Shown here piece after piece: positions 48,960 to 59,513 of a stretch of 64,000 nt of DNA. The notes beneath the pieces are model-generated. The model was not told the origin of the DNA and did no database searches. It saw only the letters and a program-made list of their open reading frames with translations. The stretch is from Nageia nagi. Taxonomy: Eukaryota; Pinophyta. The DNA is taken from contig JBITNC010000001.1 of assembly GCA_050084985.1 (NCBI GenBank), positions 166,098,001 to 166,162,000 on the forward strand. Reading direction: 5' to 3'. The translations under genes and the position numbers were made by a program. Position 1 is the first letter of the stretch. The number at the start of each line of letters is the position of its first letter.

Positions 48960-50235
48960 TGTATGCATCTTCTAGATGAAGTTTCAAATTTGTTCCAAGG
49001 TACTTGCAATCACACACATCCACTGCTCTTCTTATTGGATGCCTTCTAAAGCCAACCATAAAAAAATAAAAAAGATACTTAGATATTTGTTATGGACCAA
49101 TGCCTCCTAAAAGAATGATTTTCATAATGTTGCATGGGATCTTTGTTTGCCTCCTTAAGCTCTCTAATGAGTTGGGGCTCCTATATTTTAGACACCAAGG
49201 GTATGCCTTGAGTTCTAAGTGGACAATCTAAGCTCTCAAGAGGGATGAAATGTAGAAAATCTTGATTAGATACTTCATCTCTTCCAACTCTTCCTATGGA
49301 AAAAAAATTGTTAAAAGGGTATAAATTTTGGCTTCTTGATCATTTCTCTTATCCATATCTATATTTAGGTTTTTTTTTCTCTTAAAAGTATTTAACAATA
49401 ATAAGAACTCATTGAACCATAGCCTAAGTGCAATGGAGATAGATTCAAACATGGTTTTTCTATCAACTCTCTAGATCTATTATGTTCTTTATGCTCAAAC
49501 TTCAAGTTATCTATTTGTTCAAATTCTATGGATCCATACTCAAATTCTTTAAGTGAGGATCATGCACCATAATAGACTTTTTATACCATCAAACTAGAGA
49601 TTTACTTCCTTGGGATCGGCTAAAATCTAGATTTGATTTAAACAATTTAGATAAAGAGTCATTTGATACCATTAAAGAAAAATACCACCTCATATGCTTC
49701 ATAAGATAAGAGTTTCTTCCTAGAGACCCTAATAAAAAAATTAGCATTAACATCACGATATATTTATGCTTAATTATAAAGTGAGAATGGATTACCCTTA
49801 CTTATCATATAGAAAATAAATAAAATGGTATATCTATTCTTCTAAAGCCACATGTAGTCATCAGTCCCAATAAACTTGGATCAACTACTTGACCTCAAAT
49901 AAGCATTTTTTTTTTGCATGGAGCCTCCTCTTTGAAGAATTACCTTTAGATAATTGCCTTGCATACTTAGGAATTTCAAATTATATGTGTCCTTTTCTCC
50001 ATTCTCTCAAGGATATCAAAAATCTCTTTTGGAACTACATATAGGCCCAAGATGCATGGTATTGAATATATTCTCTTTTCCAACTTTTTTAGTTAAATTG
50101 ATTCTCTTAGTAATAGATACTGTTCAAAGATCCTCCATATTTCCCTTTCACTTTATTTTTGAAAGTCTGACATATATTTGGAGTTGGTATTCTTTTTATC
50201 ATAGGAAAAGCCAAAAATGAGATTCTTTTCTCTAA
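48960..50235 (+). pseudogene. LINE ORF2 C-terminal fragment
   Basis: Plus-strand relic of the region after RT. Near 49,070 IKKxKRYLDICYG and its neighbouring frame match the (I/V)xxxxRxFLW segment; near 49,130-49,260 VAWDLC and LSNELGLLYFRHQGYALSSKW match the VxWxxxCxPKxxGGLGxxxxxxxNxALxxKW segment; around 50,130-50,210 the frame SSIFPFHFIFES then TYIWSW matches the zinc-binding zf-RVT end (CxxCxxxxExxxHxxxxCxxxxxxW), with Cys positions lost. EN and RT are absent. It is a different insertion from the minus-strand LINE next to it. Confidence 0.6.
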
Positions 50236-50890
50236 TAACTCCTCTTTAATCTATTTTAGAGTTGCAGATAAAGTTTCTATCATTTTTTATACTTTTTTAC
50301 AAATCTTAGTTCAAGTCAACAAGGTAGCCATGGAGCTTGCATTCTTATAGATGCTCATAAACTATTAGGGAAACAACCCCTGCATGAAGAATCGAGTCCC
50401 CTTGAAGTTGTCATATAGCAAAAGGTCTTTCTCTCTCAGCAACATTATCACATATCCCCTCATGGCCACTCCAAATCATTAAATCACTAACGTTAATTAC
50501 CATCGCAATTAAGTTTTTCATAGAATTCTCCTTGACTTGAGGTGACACATCACAATAATAATAATTGGGACACTTATTCTCAGGAGCAAAAATCACTCAT
50601 GGGATGAAAATAATTACAAATTCCATCATTGAATACACTTGAATAAGCATTATTTGATCATATGATGAAAACCAATCACTTTGATAACCACCTAATGATG
50701 ATAATAACATACCTTCTACTCTCCCAATATAACTTAATTTTCTAAAATTATTTTATTATATTAAATTAATAATATAATATCTTTGAATTTTCTAATTTTA
50801 TTTTTAGAAGGAGGTTTGATAAGTTTCCAACACATCTTGCGTAAGTGTTTCAAGACAATTCCATTAGTTGAACACTTGACTACACAACAT
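50236..50890. other. No gene seen
   Basis: Possibly the LINE 3' untranslated region followed by AT-rich host DNA (50,700-50,810). No coding frame recognised on either strand. Confidence 0.4.
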
Positions 50891-50904
50891 TCCTCATCTT
50901 TCCT

Positions 50905-51717
50905 TTTCTAAAGGAGTTCACTTTACCCCATATCTACCCCATTCAACTTGCAAACGCTTGGCCATTCTATGCACACATGGGACATCTCCATCTCCTGAGT
51001 CCTCCTTATCTCTTTTGCCACGCCATGGTAAAGAATCTCATCTCCTTCTTTACAAACCGTTTAACAAAAGCCACAAGTTTCGGCCCATCTGACGTACGCG
51101 GTTGACGTCGTATTATGACGTCCACCATAAAAAGCACGCGGGCCTTTAGCGTCTAAATGCCCAGGTACATTGTATTTATTGGACAGTTGTAGAAAAGACG
51201 TATCTGTAGGCCCCACGGTACGCGTCTAGAACACCCACTTTTCTTTGATAAATGCAAGTCAGTGGAATAAATCTAGCCGTGGCGTGCACAGAAATCTTCG
51301 TTTTTGTTTTGTGTTTTGAATTTCCGATAGCTTGTGATTGCAGTTGCGGCCTATGGGATTCGATTCCTTTCGTCCTCTTGTTTACAATGGAAGGGTACAG
51401 TTGAATTTGTATTGATCTTTTCACAACATTGCTTAATTGGAATCTAATCTAATACATACCATCTAAAACTACGAGAATTCGAACTCAAATCTTTCATTCC
51501 ATTAACTATCTAAGCATATCCAGACCATTCACTCCACAAAATATTAGTAAATATGAAAAGTAAAAGGACAGTGAATCATCATGATGAAATGAAATTACTA
51601 CGGTTTGTAATAAATAGTACAGAATTCAGTGTATTGCAGTAAATAGTGAACTTATTAAAAAAAAAGCACAGAAACTAGTCTAAAAATGGAACTGCTCCAA
51701 CAATATCAGATCCAAAC
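50905..51717. other. Duplicated block B, 3' flank of WRKY gene
   Basis: Counterpart of 8890-9517. It is clearly richer in GC than its surroundings. It runs from TTTTCTAAAGGAGTTCACTTT to CAACAATATCAGATCCAAAC, ending 18 bp beyond the WRKY stop codon, so its right-hand part is the WRKY 3' untranslated region. About 75 bp at 51,160-51,235 are absent from copy A. It contains no convincing reading frame. Confidence 0.8.
51090..51120. promoter_or_regulatory. Triple TGACG motif, exact 13-bp spacing
   Basis: TGACG starts at 51,090, 51,103 and 51,116, the second within TTGACGTCG. Two or more TGACG cores at 12-13 bp spacing resemble the as-1/ocs class of elements bound by TGA bZIP factors. The arrangement is kept in block A (9086, 9099, 9113) although the flanks have diverged. 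It lies about 620 bp past the WRKY stop codon and could drive a transcript from either strand; no such gene is recognised. Confidence 0.5.
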
Positions 51718-51735
51718 TTAGCGAGCAATTAGAAT

Positions 51736-53007
51736 CTAAACGTACAGTCCTCCAGCATTGAAATACACAATGGAGGGCTTGAAGCCAGGTTGCTGCAACA
51801 CTATGGGCTTTCCAATGTAATATATCACCGATGGGCTTTCATGGTTATGCTTTCCCTCGTATGTGGTAATAAGCATGGTTGGGTCATTCGGATCCCGTTC
51901 AACCGTCTTCTTGACACCACAGTTGCTAGCAGAACACTTGTAGTAGCTTCTGGACAAACCCAACACAATTACAAACAAATTATAAGCCACATACCATATC
52001 AAAATTGAAACTTCAAAACAACTATAAAACATTTTTTTTACTTGAGGAGCGTTCTGCAATGGCAGATAGGGGAAGGTAAAGATTCAAATGTCACCCGTTA
52101 ACATTTAAAAAAAAAATTAATCTATCTTAAAGAAATATTAGTTAACTTTTAAAAAATATATCTAAAAGAAATTAATCTGTTAATATCAAAATAAATTACA
52201 AAATTATATAAATAGCAATAGCATCAATCAAAATTCTCAAACTCAAATTCAATTACAAAAAAAATAACACTTCAATATTGATATCTCTCAATTTTTTGTA
52301 GGTATATATTTAAGATTTAAGCACACTCAATAAATGTTGAATTTTTTGCACTCTATGACGTCTAAATATACCTGGGATAAGGTTTGCTTTTAATGATTTT
52401 CTTGCCATATTTCCTCCACTTGTAGCCATCCTCCACCAAGTTCTTCTCGGATCTGGTCTTACACGCATATTTGGGTCCCTTTTCAGAGCATTTCTTCCCC
52501 TTTTTGCTCTTGCGATCGCTACAGGAAAGAGAGAAAAACACCAAGCAATGAGCCATTAATCCTATCATGCAAAATCTGAGACTCTCTAGAAACAGATCAC
52601 CTTAGTTGAGATACTTACACAATCTGTTCTGTCATTGTAGTTTTTTCAGTGTCATTGTGATTTGAAGGTTCAACTTGGTTGTCCTCAACGCATATTTCAG
52701 AATGCTGATCTTCTAAACCCGAGAGGCTGCTACCCGCTAGAAGACTATTGACAGTCACATTTTCTGCTTTGATGGGCATTTCATCTACTTTCCCGTCTGC
52801 GAGAAATTCATCAGTCCATTTCAGCTCCTTGTCAATGCACAGTTCATTACAAATATTATAAGGATGGTTTATTAATGCACTTTCAGGGCTCATTATGTCA
52901 ATAGCATTGTCGCACAAGAGAGGATTGAGATAATCCAAACAAGGGCATGCCCAGTCGAAATCTAGACTCTGATGTTTGGGAGTAAGACAAAGATCCCAGG
53001 CTTCCAT
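51736..53007 (-). CDS. WRKY transcription factor, group IIc-like (WRKYGKK)
   Basis: Three exons, each joined by GT-AG introns: 53,007-52,619, 52,518-52,372 and 51,949-51,736 (389+147+214 = 750 nt, 249 residues). Start [12 protein letters not shown] at 53,007 is the first ATG in the open frame. Intron 1 (100 bp) opens with GTAAGTAT; intron 2 (422 bp) splits the Arg codon in PYPR before SYYKC, the conserved WRKY R-type intron position. The N-terminal half is acidic. The domain has [11 protein letters not shown], the WRKYGKK variant known from the WRKY50/51/59 branch of group IIc, and a complete C-X4-C-X23-H-X-H zinc finger (KCSASNC ... KHNH). Such proteins are nuclear and bind W-box DNA, though WRKYGKK members often show altered preference. 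A basic stretch RKSKKGKKC precedes the domain. The frame is intact, unlike everything around it. Confidence 0.93.
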
Positions 53008-53139
53008 GACCTGGTAAAAAACTCTAGACCTCAAAAAAACAAAAAAGGCTAGAAAAACTTCGAAACTTGCTCCCAATTCTGAGATAGGCCTAATCAGAGT
53101 ATAAGGGTGCGAACAGTATATAATATTTTTCCAAAAACT

Positions 53140-53147
53140 CTTATATA
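53140..53147 (-). promoter_or_regulatory. TATA box of the WRKY gene
   Basis: Minus-strand TATATAAG, about 130 bp upstream of the ATG at 53,007, would place transcription start near 53,110-53,115, leaving a leader of about 100 nt without another ATG (a TTG-led extension of the frame exists but is unlikely to be used). Confidence 0.6.
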
Positions 53148-53192
53148 ATGGGGAGAAGATTTCCAGGATGTTGCTTCCTGTGCGAGACCTGT

Positions 53193-53198
53193 TTGACT
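53193..53198 (+). promoter_or_regulatory. W-box core upstream of WRKY TATA
   Basis: TTGACT, the core bound by WRKY factors, about 45 bp upstream of the TATA box. WRKY promoters often carry W-boxes for auto- or cross-regulation. A single six-base site is weak evidence. Confidence 0.3.
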
Positions 53199-53209
53199 GA
53201 GCTCTCTCC

Positions 53210-53985
53210 TCTCTTATCCATCAAGATGTGTAGATAGAGAAGGATTTGTCGTACAGTATATGCTTTAAGGCGGCGTTGGAGAGGAACATTTATGAGGGAT
53301 AGTACATTATGTTTGAAGCCTAAGAAGCTACTATTTTCATTATTGGACTTCTATTTTATTATCTCTTCTATGTTATTATTTGCAGCTAGATAGATAGATA
53401 AGTTTTTTTAACGTTCGTATAATTTTTTTTATTTCTCTAATAGTTTAAAAATTGGATTTGGAGATTAATCGATAATTATGAGGGTTTAAAAGTGATTTTA
53501 AAAAAATTAAAAAAGATTATATAATTCATGCATTTTCACTTATTTTTAATACTTTTTTATAATTATTTATATGATTCTTATAATTTTCCTGTTAATCATC
53601 ATATTACCACAAACTCTTTATTATTTATGTTTTAAATTACAATAAAATGAATGTTATATATATAAACTTAATCTGCCAGAAATATAAATTTATATATACT
53701 CATTTGAATTAATAAATATTAAATTTAATTTTAAAATAGATATCATTTATTAATAAGTGTATTTTCAATGCAATAAATAATGTTTTTAAAGTTAGTAAGT
53801 ATTATTAAATAGCATATTAAAAAATATGCTTTATACCCGATTTTTTTGCTGAATTTCATTTAGTGTCAAGGGGCGATTAATCTGCAAGTTTTTCTTAAGA
53901 AACGTGCGTTTTAAAACTATGATTTTTCTCTTTGTTTGTAGGAACTTTCAAAGACTGTCTAGAAGTAAATATTTGACCTGCTACA
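53210..53985. other. WRKY upstream region, AT-rich
   Basis: Presumed promoter-distal sequence of the WRKY gene. It includes a (AGAT)n-like run near 53,388. No coding frame recognised. Confidence 0.4.
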
Positions 53986-53988
53986 TAC

Positions 53989-54118
53989 CCTGCCCAAGAA
54001 CTGTATGTGAAAAAGAAGAGGATCCGCGTTGAGTGTGTAATCGAACAGGAGTCTTTGTCTGGATGACTGCAGAGAGCATTGCCATTGGCGGGATGCCGCA
54101 AGTCCTCGTGAGAACCAT
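53989..54118 (-). CDS. Possible first exon of a plastid-targeted protein
   Basis: ATG at 54,118 opens 43 codons plus one base, starting MVLTRTCGIPPMAMLSAV and containing TKTPVRLHTQRGSSSF, then reaches GG|GTATGTAG, a good plant splice donor at 53,988. The peptide is rich in Ser, Thr and Arg with no acidic residue, like a chloroplast transit peptide. GC content is well above the neighbouring DNA. No second exon was recognised at lower coordinates before block B/WRKY, so it may be a gene fragment, or chance. Product unknown. Confidence 0.28.
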
Positions 54119-54346
54119 GTGATCGAACAGACTAATCGTAATAACGTCAAAGCTAATATATATTTTTTATGTTGGTCTTGGGAACCGTACAAGATACGTG
54201 TTGAAAAATATCTCACAATACTCGACTTTTTTTTATCATACGTCTCCCATGTTTCTATCTCGTGCATGCATGTTTTACACATGGCTGTGTATCTGTGTTT
54301 TTTTTTATTAGTTGTATATACAGTATTTTTAATCATTACAAACTAT

Positions 54347-54980
54347 TATTTTATAAGGAAAATATCCAAAATACTTTTATACTTTTATATAATATCAAAA
54401 ATTTTTTTATTTTTTTTGAAATATCAAAAATATTTTTAAAAATAAAATACACAAATAAATATGGAATAAGAAAAATTCTATTAAACTATAAAATTACAAG
54501 GATATTTTTGACATTACATAAATTTATGAGAGTATTTTACAAAGGTTATTTTTATATTATCTTTCTAAAATACATGAAAAACAGTTAAAATTATTTGAAA
54601 AAATACTCTTGTAAATACAATTTATAAAAATACCCTTATAAAATACAATTTGCAAACATTATGTAAAATTAAATTTAGAAAATACTTTATTAAACTATAA
54701 ATGTATTTTACAAATTATGTAGATGAAAATGTATTTAATATTTTGTTATATTTTATATTTATTCATTTAAATTGTATATATTTATACTTTATTAATAGTT
54801 TATATATATTATATTATATAAACTATATTATTTATAATTTAATAGTGGTTTTCTTATTCCATATTTATTTGTGTATTTGTTTTATTTTAAGGGTATTTTC
54901 AATATTTCAAAAAAAAGTAGGGGTATTGTTGATATTATGTGAAATTATAGAAGTATTTTGGATATTTTCCCTATTTTATA
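54347..54980. mobile_element. TIR element (MITE) with perfect 9-bp target duplication
   Basis: The element proper is 54,356-54,971 (616 bp). Left end AGGAAAATATCCAAAATACT and right end are inverted repeats that pair for roughly 115 bp, to ACACAAATAAATATGGAATAAG. TATTTTATA occurs at 54,347-54,355 and again at 54,972-54,980, a perfect 9-bp target-site duplication, as made by Mutator-like transposases. No transposase is encoded; open frames here are low-complexity. Same family as 8111-8818. Confidence 0.85.
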
Positions 54981-55304
54981 TTTACTTAAAATCTATTATA
55001 CATGGTATAAAAGAAACATCGTTGATCACTTAAAATATGTTTCTATATAATATTATATCTTATTTAGCTCATTTATAAGTTGATATTTTAATGTAGGAGG
55101 TTTGGTTTATATTTTACAATGATTTCAATATAATTTGTATTGGTTAAGATTAGTTAGTTATGAACTCTAAGGAGTAGTGTTAGATATAAAATAATTTATC
55201 TATTTTTATCAATGTTTTTAGGGATTCATCAATTGGTTATAGGAGATTTGTTAGAATTTCTACCTTCATGGTGATATTTCCAATAATTCATCAAAAAGTG
55301 TGTG

Positions 55305-55610
55305 TGTCTATATATATATATATAATTTTAGCCCATGGTTTATGGGTATGGGTCATTGTAGCCCATGATTTATGTCCATGGTATTCTAATACCATTTTAT
55401 GATTTAGGTTTGTAATAATGCTACACCTTCCCTATATATTGTATTTGTAATAAGCCTTTATGGTATAATAAAAACCTGATATAATATAGGAGGTGTGGCT
55501 TTATTTTTATTGATTTTTCACTTTTTAAGCATTTTCTAAAGATGTTCATTATGGTTGTATGTTGTTGATTTTTTCAACAATATATTTGTCAAAATGCAAC
55601 ACACACACAA

Positions 55611-55665
<55 letters not shown>

Positions 55666-56253
55666 GTGATTTTAGTCCATGGTTTACGAGTAGGGGTGGT
55701 TGTAACCCATGATATTCTGATACAACTATGTAGTTTTAGGATTGTAATGATCCTACATTTTTCTTATTTGTTGTATTGTATTGTGCCTTTATGGTATAAT
55801 AAAAACCTAATATAATATAGGGATGTGACTATGTTTTTGCTAGTTTTTCTCTTTTTAAGGGTTTTCTAAGGTGTTCATTATGGTTGCATATCATTGATTT
55901 CTTCAATTATACGATTCTATTATATATATATATATGTAAATGGGTGATTTTAGTCCATGGTTTACGAGTATGGCTAGTTGTAGCCCATGATATTCTAATA
56001 CCACTCTATAGTTTAGGATTGTAATTATGCTACATTTTTCTTATTTGTTGTATTGTATTGTGCCTTTATGGAATAATAAAAACCTAATATAATATAGGAG
56101 GTGTGACTATGTTTTTGTTAGTTTTTCTCTCTTTAAGTGTTTTCTAGGGTGTTCATTATGGTTGCATATCATTGATTTCTTCAATTATATGATTCTATTT
56201 TGCATTATATTTCAAGAATAGGTTATCAAATTAGTTTCAAATGGCATCAAAGC
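55305..56253 (+). repeat. Three tandem LTR-like units separated by (TA)n
   Basis: Three copies of a 280-330 bp unit containing TAGCCCATGGTTTA/TAGTCCATGGTTTA, GTAATNATNCTACA, GCCTTTATGG(T/A)ATAATAAAAACCT and GGTGTTCATTATGGTTG. The anchor TGG(T/A)ATAATA lies at 55,461, 55,792 and 56,069. Dinucleotide TA runs precede the units (about 55,310-55,325, 55,617-55,664, 55,919-55,937). After the third copy TGGCATCAAAGC at 56,242-56,253 resembles the tRNA-Met primer site with two G-to-A or T-to-C type changes, suggesting the unit is the 3' part of a copia LTR. Confidence 0.7.
55617..55664. repeat. (AT)n microsatellite
   Basis: About 24 uninterrupted TA dinucleotides. The alternating Ile/Tyr reading frame through it is an artefact. 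Confidence 0.9.
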
Positions 56254-56279
56254 TAGTTTATAAGCTTTAAAGAGATGTT

Positions 56280-56625
56280 TTTATTAACTACACCAAAAAT
56301 AGCATTATGGATGATAATAATTTGATTTTTATTCACAATAATATTTAATCACCATAATATAGCCTACTTGAGGGTTGTTTATAGTTTCCTTTAAGAAAAT
56401 ATGATGGTATGGATATTTACGGTGGCTAAAAGCTTTATGATAATTTTAAATCACCATTATATAACTAAGATTATAGTTTATAGTCACCCTTAAAGAATTT
56501 ATGATAGTAAAAATATTTATGCCAGTTGAAAATTTTACGATAGTTTAAAACATTGCAATATACCTTTAGAGGGTAGTTTAAAGAAGCCCTTAAAAATCAC
56601 CCTAATAAATAAAGAAAATTTATGT
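56280..56625. repeat. Degenerate ~108-bp direct repeats, possibly transposon subterminal
   Basis: Units containing CACCATNATATA, TTTATAGT, CCTTNAAGAA, TTATGATAGT and ATATTTANG recur about every 108 bp. The stretch opens AACTACACCAAAAATAGC, one base from the CACTACACCAAAAA form seen at CACTA ends, but no opposite end is found. Confidence 0.4.
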
Positions 56626-56924
56626 AGGAAAGGGAGTGAGAAAATGAAAACTCATTGCTACATTTCCATTGCCATTAGTTCTTACATATTTCCATTACCA
56701 CTAGTTCTCAACCATTCCCATTGTTGTTGCCATGAGATTATGACCAATAGAGACTATAGAAAAGTAGGTTATGATTAGGTAAACATCTAAGTGTATTTTT
56801 AATTCCTTTATTTTTCATGAATATTTAACAAAAAAGGTTTTTTTACTAAAAATTCCCACACCTACATTCTTATGTGATTTGCAAGCACAAAGTATATCAT
56901 ATCCACACACCTAATTCAAATTTT

Positions 56925-57500
56925 ATGGTTATTTTGGTAACAAAGTTCAAAACTTCCTTAAAATAGCCTAAATGACTAAGAGGTTTAATAATGCATGTAT
57001 AATGATTCATCCAAGAATAATGCAATAAGAGTTGGTCATGCTATAAAGGTTCATTTCCAAGCAATAAAAAGGTTATACTGATAGGGTTGCTTCCCAAGTG
57101 TAGATTCATTAGCTAAAATAGGTTAAAGGAATCCTTGATGTAACCATGAATTACATGTCCTCTAGTCATTATTTTCCATGAAATTATGTCTACATCATGC
57201 ATCTTGTTAAATAATTCTTGGGCCTTGTGTATTCTTCCATATTTTGCATCCATGTTTATCAAATAATTTACAACCATAACATTAAATGAAAACTATTTCC
57301 AACTATTCTTTGAAGGATGTCAATATCTTATTTTGGAACTCCCATTTTATGGGCATTTTAGCAATGAAGTTAAAAGCTCCCTTAAGATAACCTGCATGTC
57401 CAAGAAGTTCACTAATACATGTATAATGATTCATCCCAACAATAATGAAATAAGAATCACTCATACTATTATGGTTACTTACCAAGTAATTGTAATGACC
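56925..57500 (-). pseudogene. PPR protein pseudogene fragment, rearranged
   Basis: Three minus-strand pieces of a PLS-class pentatricopeptide repeat protein. At about 57,440-57,330: GMNHYTCISELLGHAGYLKG then FIAKMPIKWE, the typical motif near the C-terminal E region. At about 57,270-57,090: NYLINMDAKYGRIHKAQELF then KMHDVDIISW, an internal PPR motif. At about 57,020-56,930: MNHYTCIIKPLSHLGYFKEV then FVTKITIKFE, a second diverged copy of the first piece. Intact proteins have the internal motif before the HYTC motif, so the order is shuffled or duplicated. Intact relatives act in organellar RNA editing or processing; this one is dead. Confidence 0.8.
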
Positions 57501-58268
57501 CTATCACACTTGCTTCATGGATAATCATATATAAAATCCTAATTGTGTTACATGGTTAATTTTTCTTTCATGTATATTTTTTGAGATTAATGCTAGCTTC
57601 AAGCATGTTATGACATGCAGGTATATGGGAATCAAGGACAAGTTGAGAAGTTATTGATAATGATGATAGCCACATAAGAAATGGAAAAAATTGAAGTTTC
57701 ATAAATATTAACCCTTTGATAATAGATGCCACTAACAATTTTAAAATTTTACAGGGACAAGTATGCTTTTAAGGTGGTATTGTGTGTAAAAATAACTTGG
57801 TATATTTATTTATTTTACATGATGAATTAATGCTTGTAAGGAAAAATAAAATAAAATATTTTGATACCTTAATTTATTTTGCACCACAATTATTTTTATT
57901 TCATCTCAAAGAATTTTATTGAGCTAATGTAAAAATAATAACCTTTAAGATAAGCTGGCCAAAATTATTGACCTACCCTAAACCTAAATATTCCACCCTT
58001 CAAGTTATTTTGGAATCATGTGTGAGGTGTATTTAAATTATAGAGAACTAGTTTAATAATTTGGCCATCAAACAAATATTGAAAATAATTAAACCATAAA
58101 ATGGATCACCATATTTCCCACCAACTAAAAGGTGATGAGGTATGCTATGGTTATTCTCCATTTGGATTTATTATTCATAATTCTTCTATAAATTCTCATG
58201 AGTATTTTAAGAGAATAATCCTATCTATTTTTGATCTCAATTCACATGCAAGGAGGAGCTCCCATCAT

Positions 58269-58271
<3 letters not shown>
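57501..58271. other. No gene seen
   Basis: AT-rich DNA. An open stretch from 58,101 (MDHHISHQLKGDEVCYGY) is short, ends inside the CT microsatellite and matches nothing known. Confidence 0.4.

Positions 58272-58344
<73 letters not shown>
58272..58344. repeat. (TC)n microsatellite
   Basis: 73 bp of uninterrupted TC dinucleotides (about 36 units). The Ser/Leu reading frame through it is an artefact. Confidence 0.95.
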
Positions 58345-58345
<1 letters not shown>

Positions 58346-58878
58346 ATTTTAGCATTTAATTGCAAAAGTTTATAGTTTTATATTCTTTTATGGTTCACCA
58401 TAAATCTTATTTGTATTGTGGAATATAATGAGTTTCATGTTTATTACATGTGATAGGTACTTATACATTTTTGTTCCCATATATGTGATTTCTAATGACT
58501 AAAGGGAATGATTCTAGTCAAATAGTGTTATTTTAAGATATTTAATATTATTATCTTTGGGGAGATATCATGGGTGGTTGTTAGTAAGGAAAATTTTGAC
58601 TTTACCTGCATATCACATATTTCTTCTCTATGGAATATGTTTCTTTCCCATTCTCACCAAATTTATATGGGGTTCGTTGTATACCCATGGTCCTTAGATG
58701 ACTAAACTTGTTACTCTATTTAGCTGGATGAGATGCATCTCCATTACACCTTCTTCTCTAGCTATGAGTAGCAAGTATTAAAACCATGCTTTAATTTTGA
58801 ATTTTTTCATATATTAGTATATTTGGGAATTAAATGAAAGATTCATTTTAGTTTTTGGAAGGTATTGCTAAGTGTTTA
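58345..58878. other. No gene seen
   Basis: Non-coding sequence between the microsatellite and the presumed Tat-B LTR start. Confidence 0.4.
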
Positions 58879-59513
58879 TGTAGACACGTAAAAATAAACT
58901 TCCTTGTATTAAATAATTCATTTTATAGCACCAAGGAATATTTATTATAAGAAAGGCTAATATTTACCCAAGGAAATATAATCAATTTAATGGACCATTG
59001 GATAATGTAAGAGTTGTTGAATATCAAGAAAGACACCATAAATAATGTAATATGCAATGATCCCAAGAATCAAAGAGGTTCAAAATGTTGCTATAAAGAA
59101 TAAAAAAAGCAACACAAAGAGAGATGAGCGAAGAGAGCTAGAGAAAATATTGGAACATGCAATATCATTCTATTCTACCAATAAAGGTGTTTTGTAATAC
59201 CAACCATTCATATATTTTCTATATGCTTCATCTTGTTTTATGCATCTCAATTTCTACTTGTGAATATGTATATTTTAGCCTGTTAACGATGTGCTTCTCT
59301 AAAATTATTAACAATGTTCATTTCTCATGGTATGATATTGCAATTGATGTATAATTCTTATTATTTCATGTTGATGCAAATTTGATAAAGGATTCTCATT
59401 TATCATATTTTTAATGATTTCATAACTCTTATATATGCTTATAGATCCAACAATAGCTGCAAGGCTAACCAATATTGAAAATAGTAAGAGATCCTAGTAA
59501 AAAGAGGAAGGTT

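Noticed and set aside
45775-50235. Single LINE with a twin-priming 5' inversion
   Set aside because: The order (inverted EN-RT, then plus-strand C-terminus) fits at first sight, but the minus-strand relic also carries the post-RT WxxxCxPK region, so the two relics overlap in content and must be separate elements.
51176-51424. 82-codon minus-strand frame next to block B
   Set aside because: Lies in the WRKY downstream region, is absent from the duplicated copy at 9 kb (75-bp gap and shifts) and matches nothing.
52615-53076. WRKY start at 53,076 (TTG-led, MGASFEVFL)
   Set aside because: The extension begins with TTG, not ATG; the first ATG in frame is 53,007 and fits the TATA box distance.
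55555-55815. Ile-Tyr repeat protein
   Set aside because: Reads through a TA microsatellite between LTR-like units.
58101-58346. 81-codon frame ending in Ser-Leu repeats
   Set aside because: The tail is the TC microsatellite and the start has no domain or homology I recognise.
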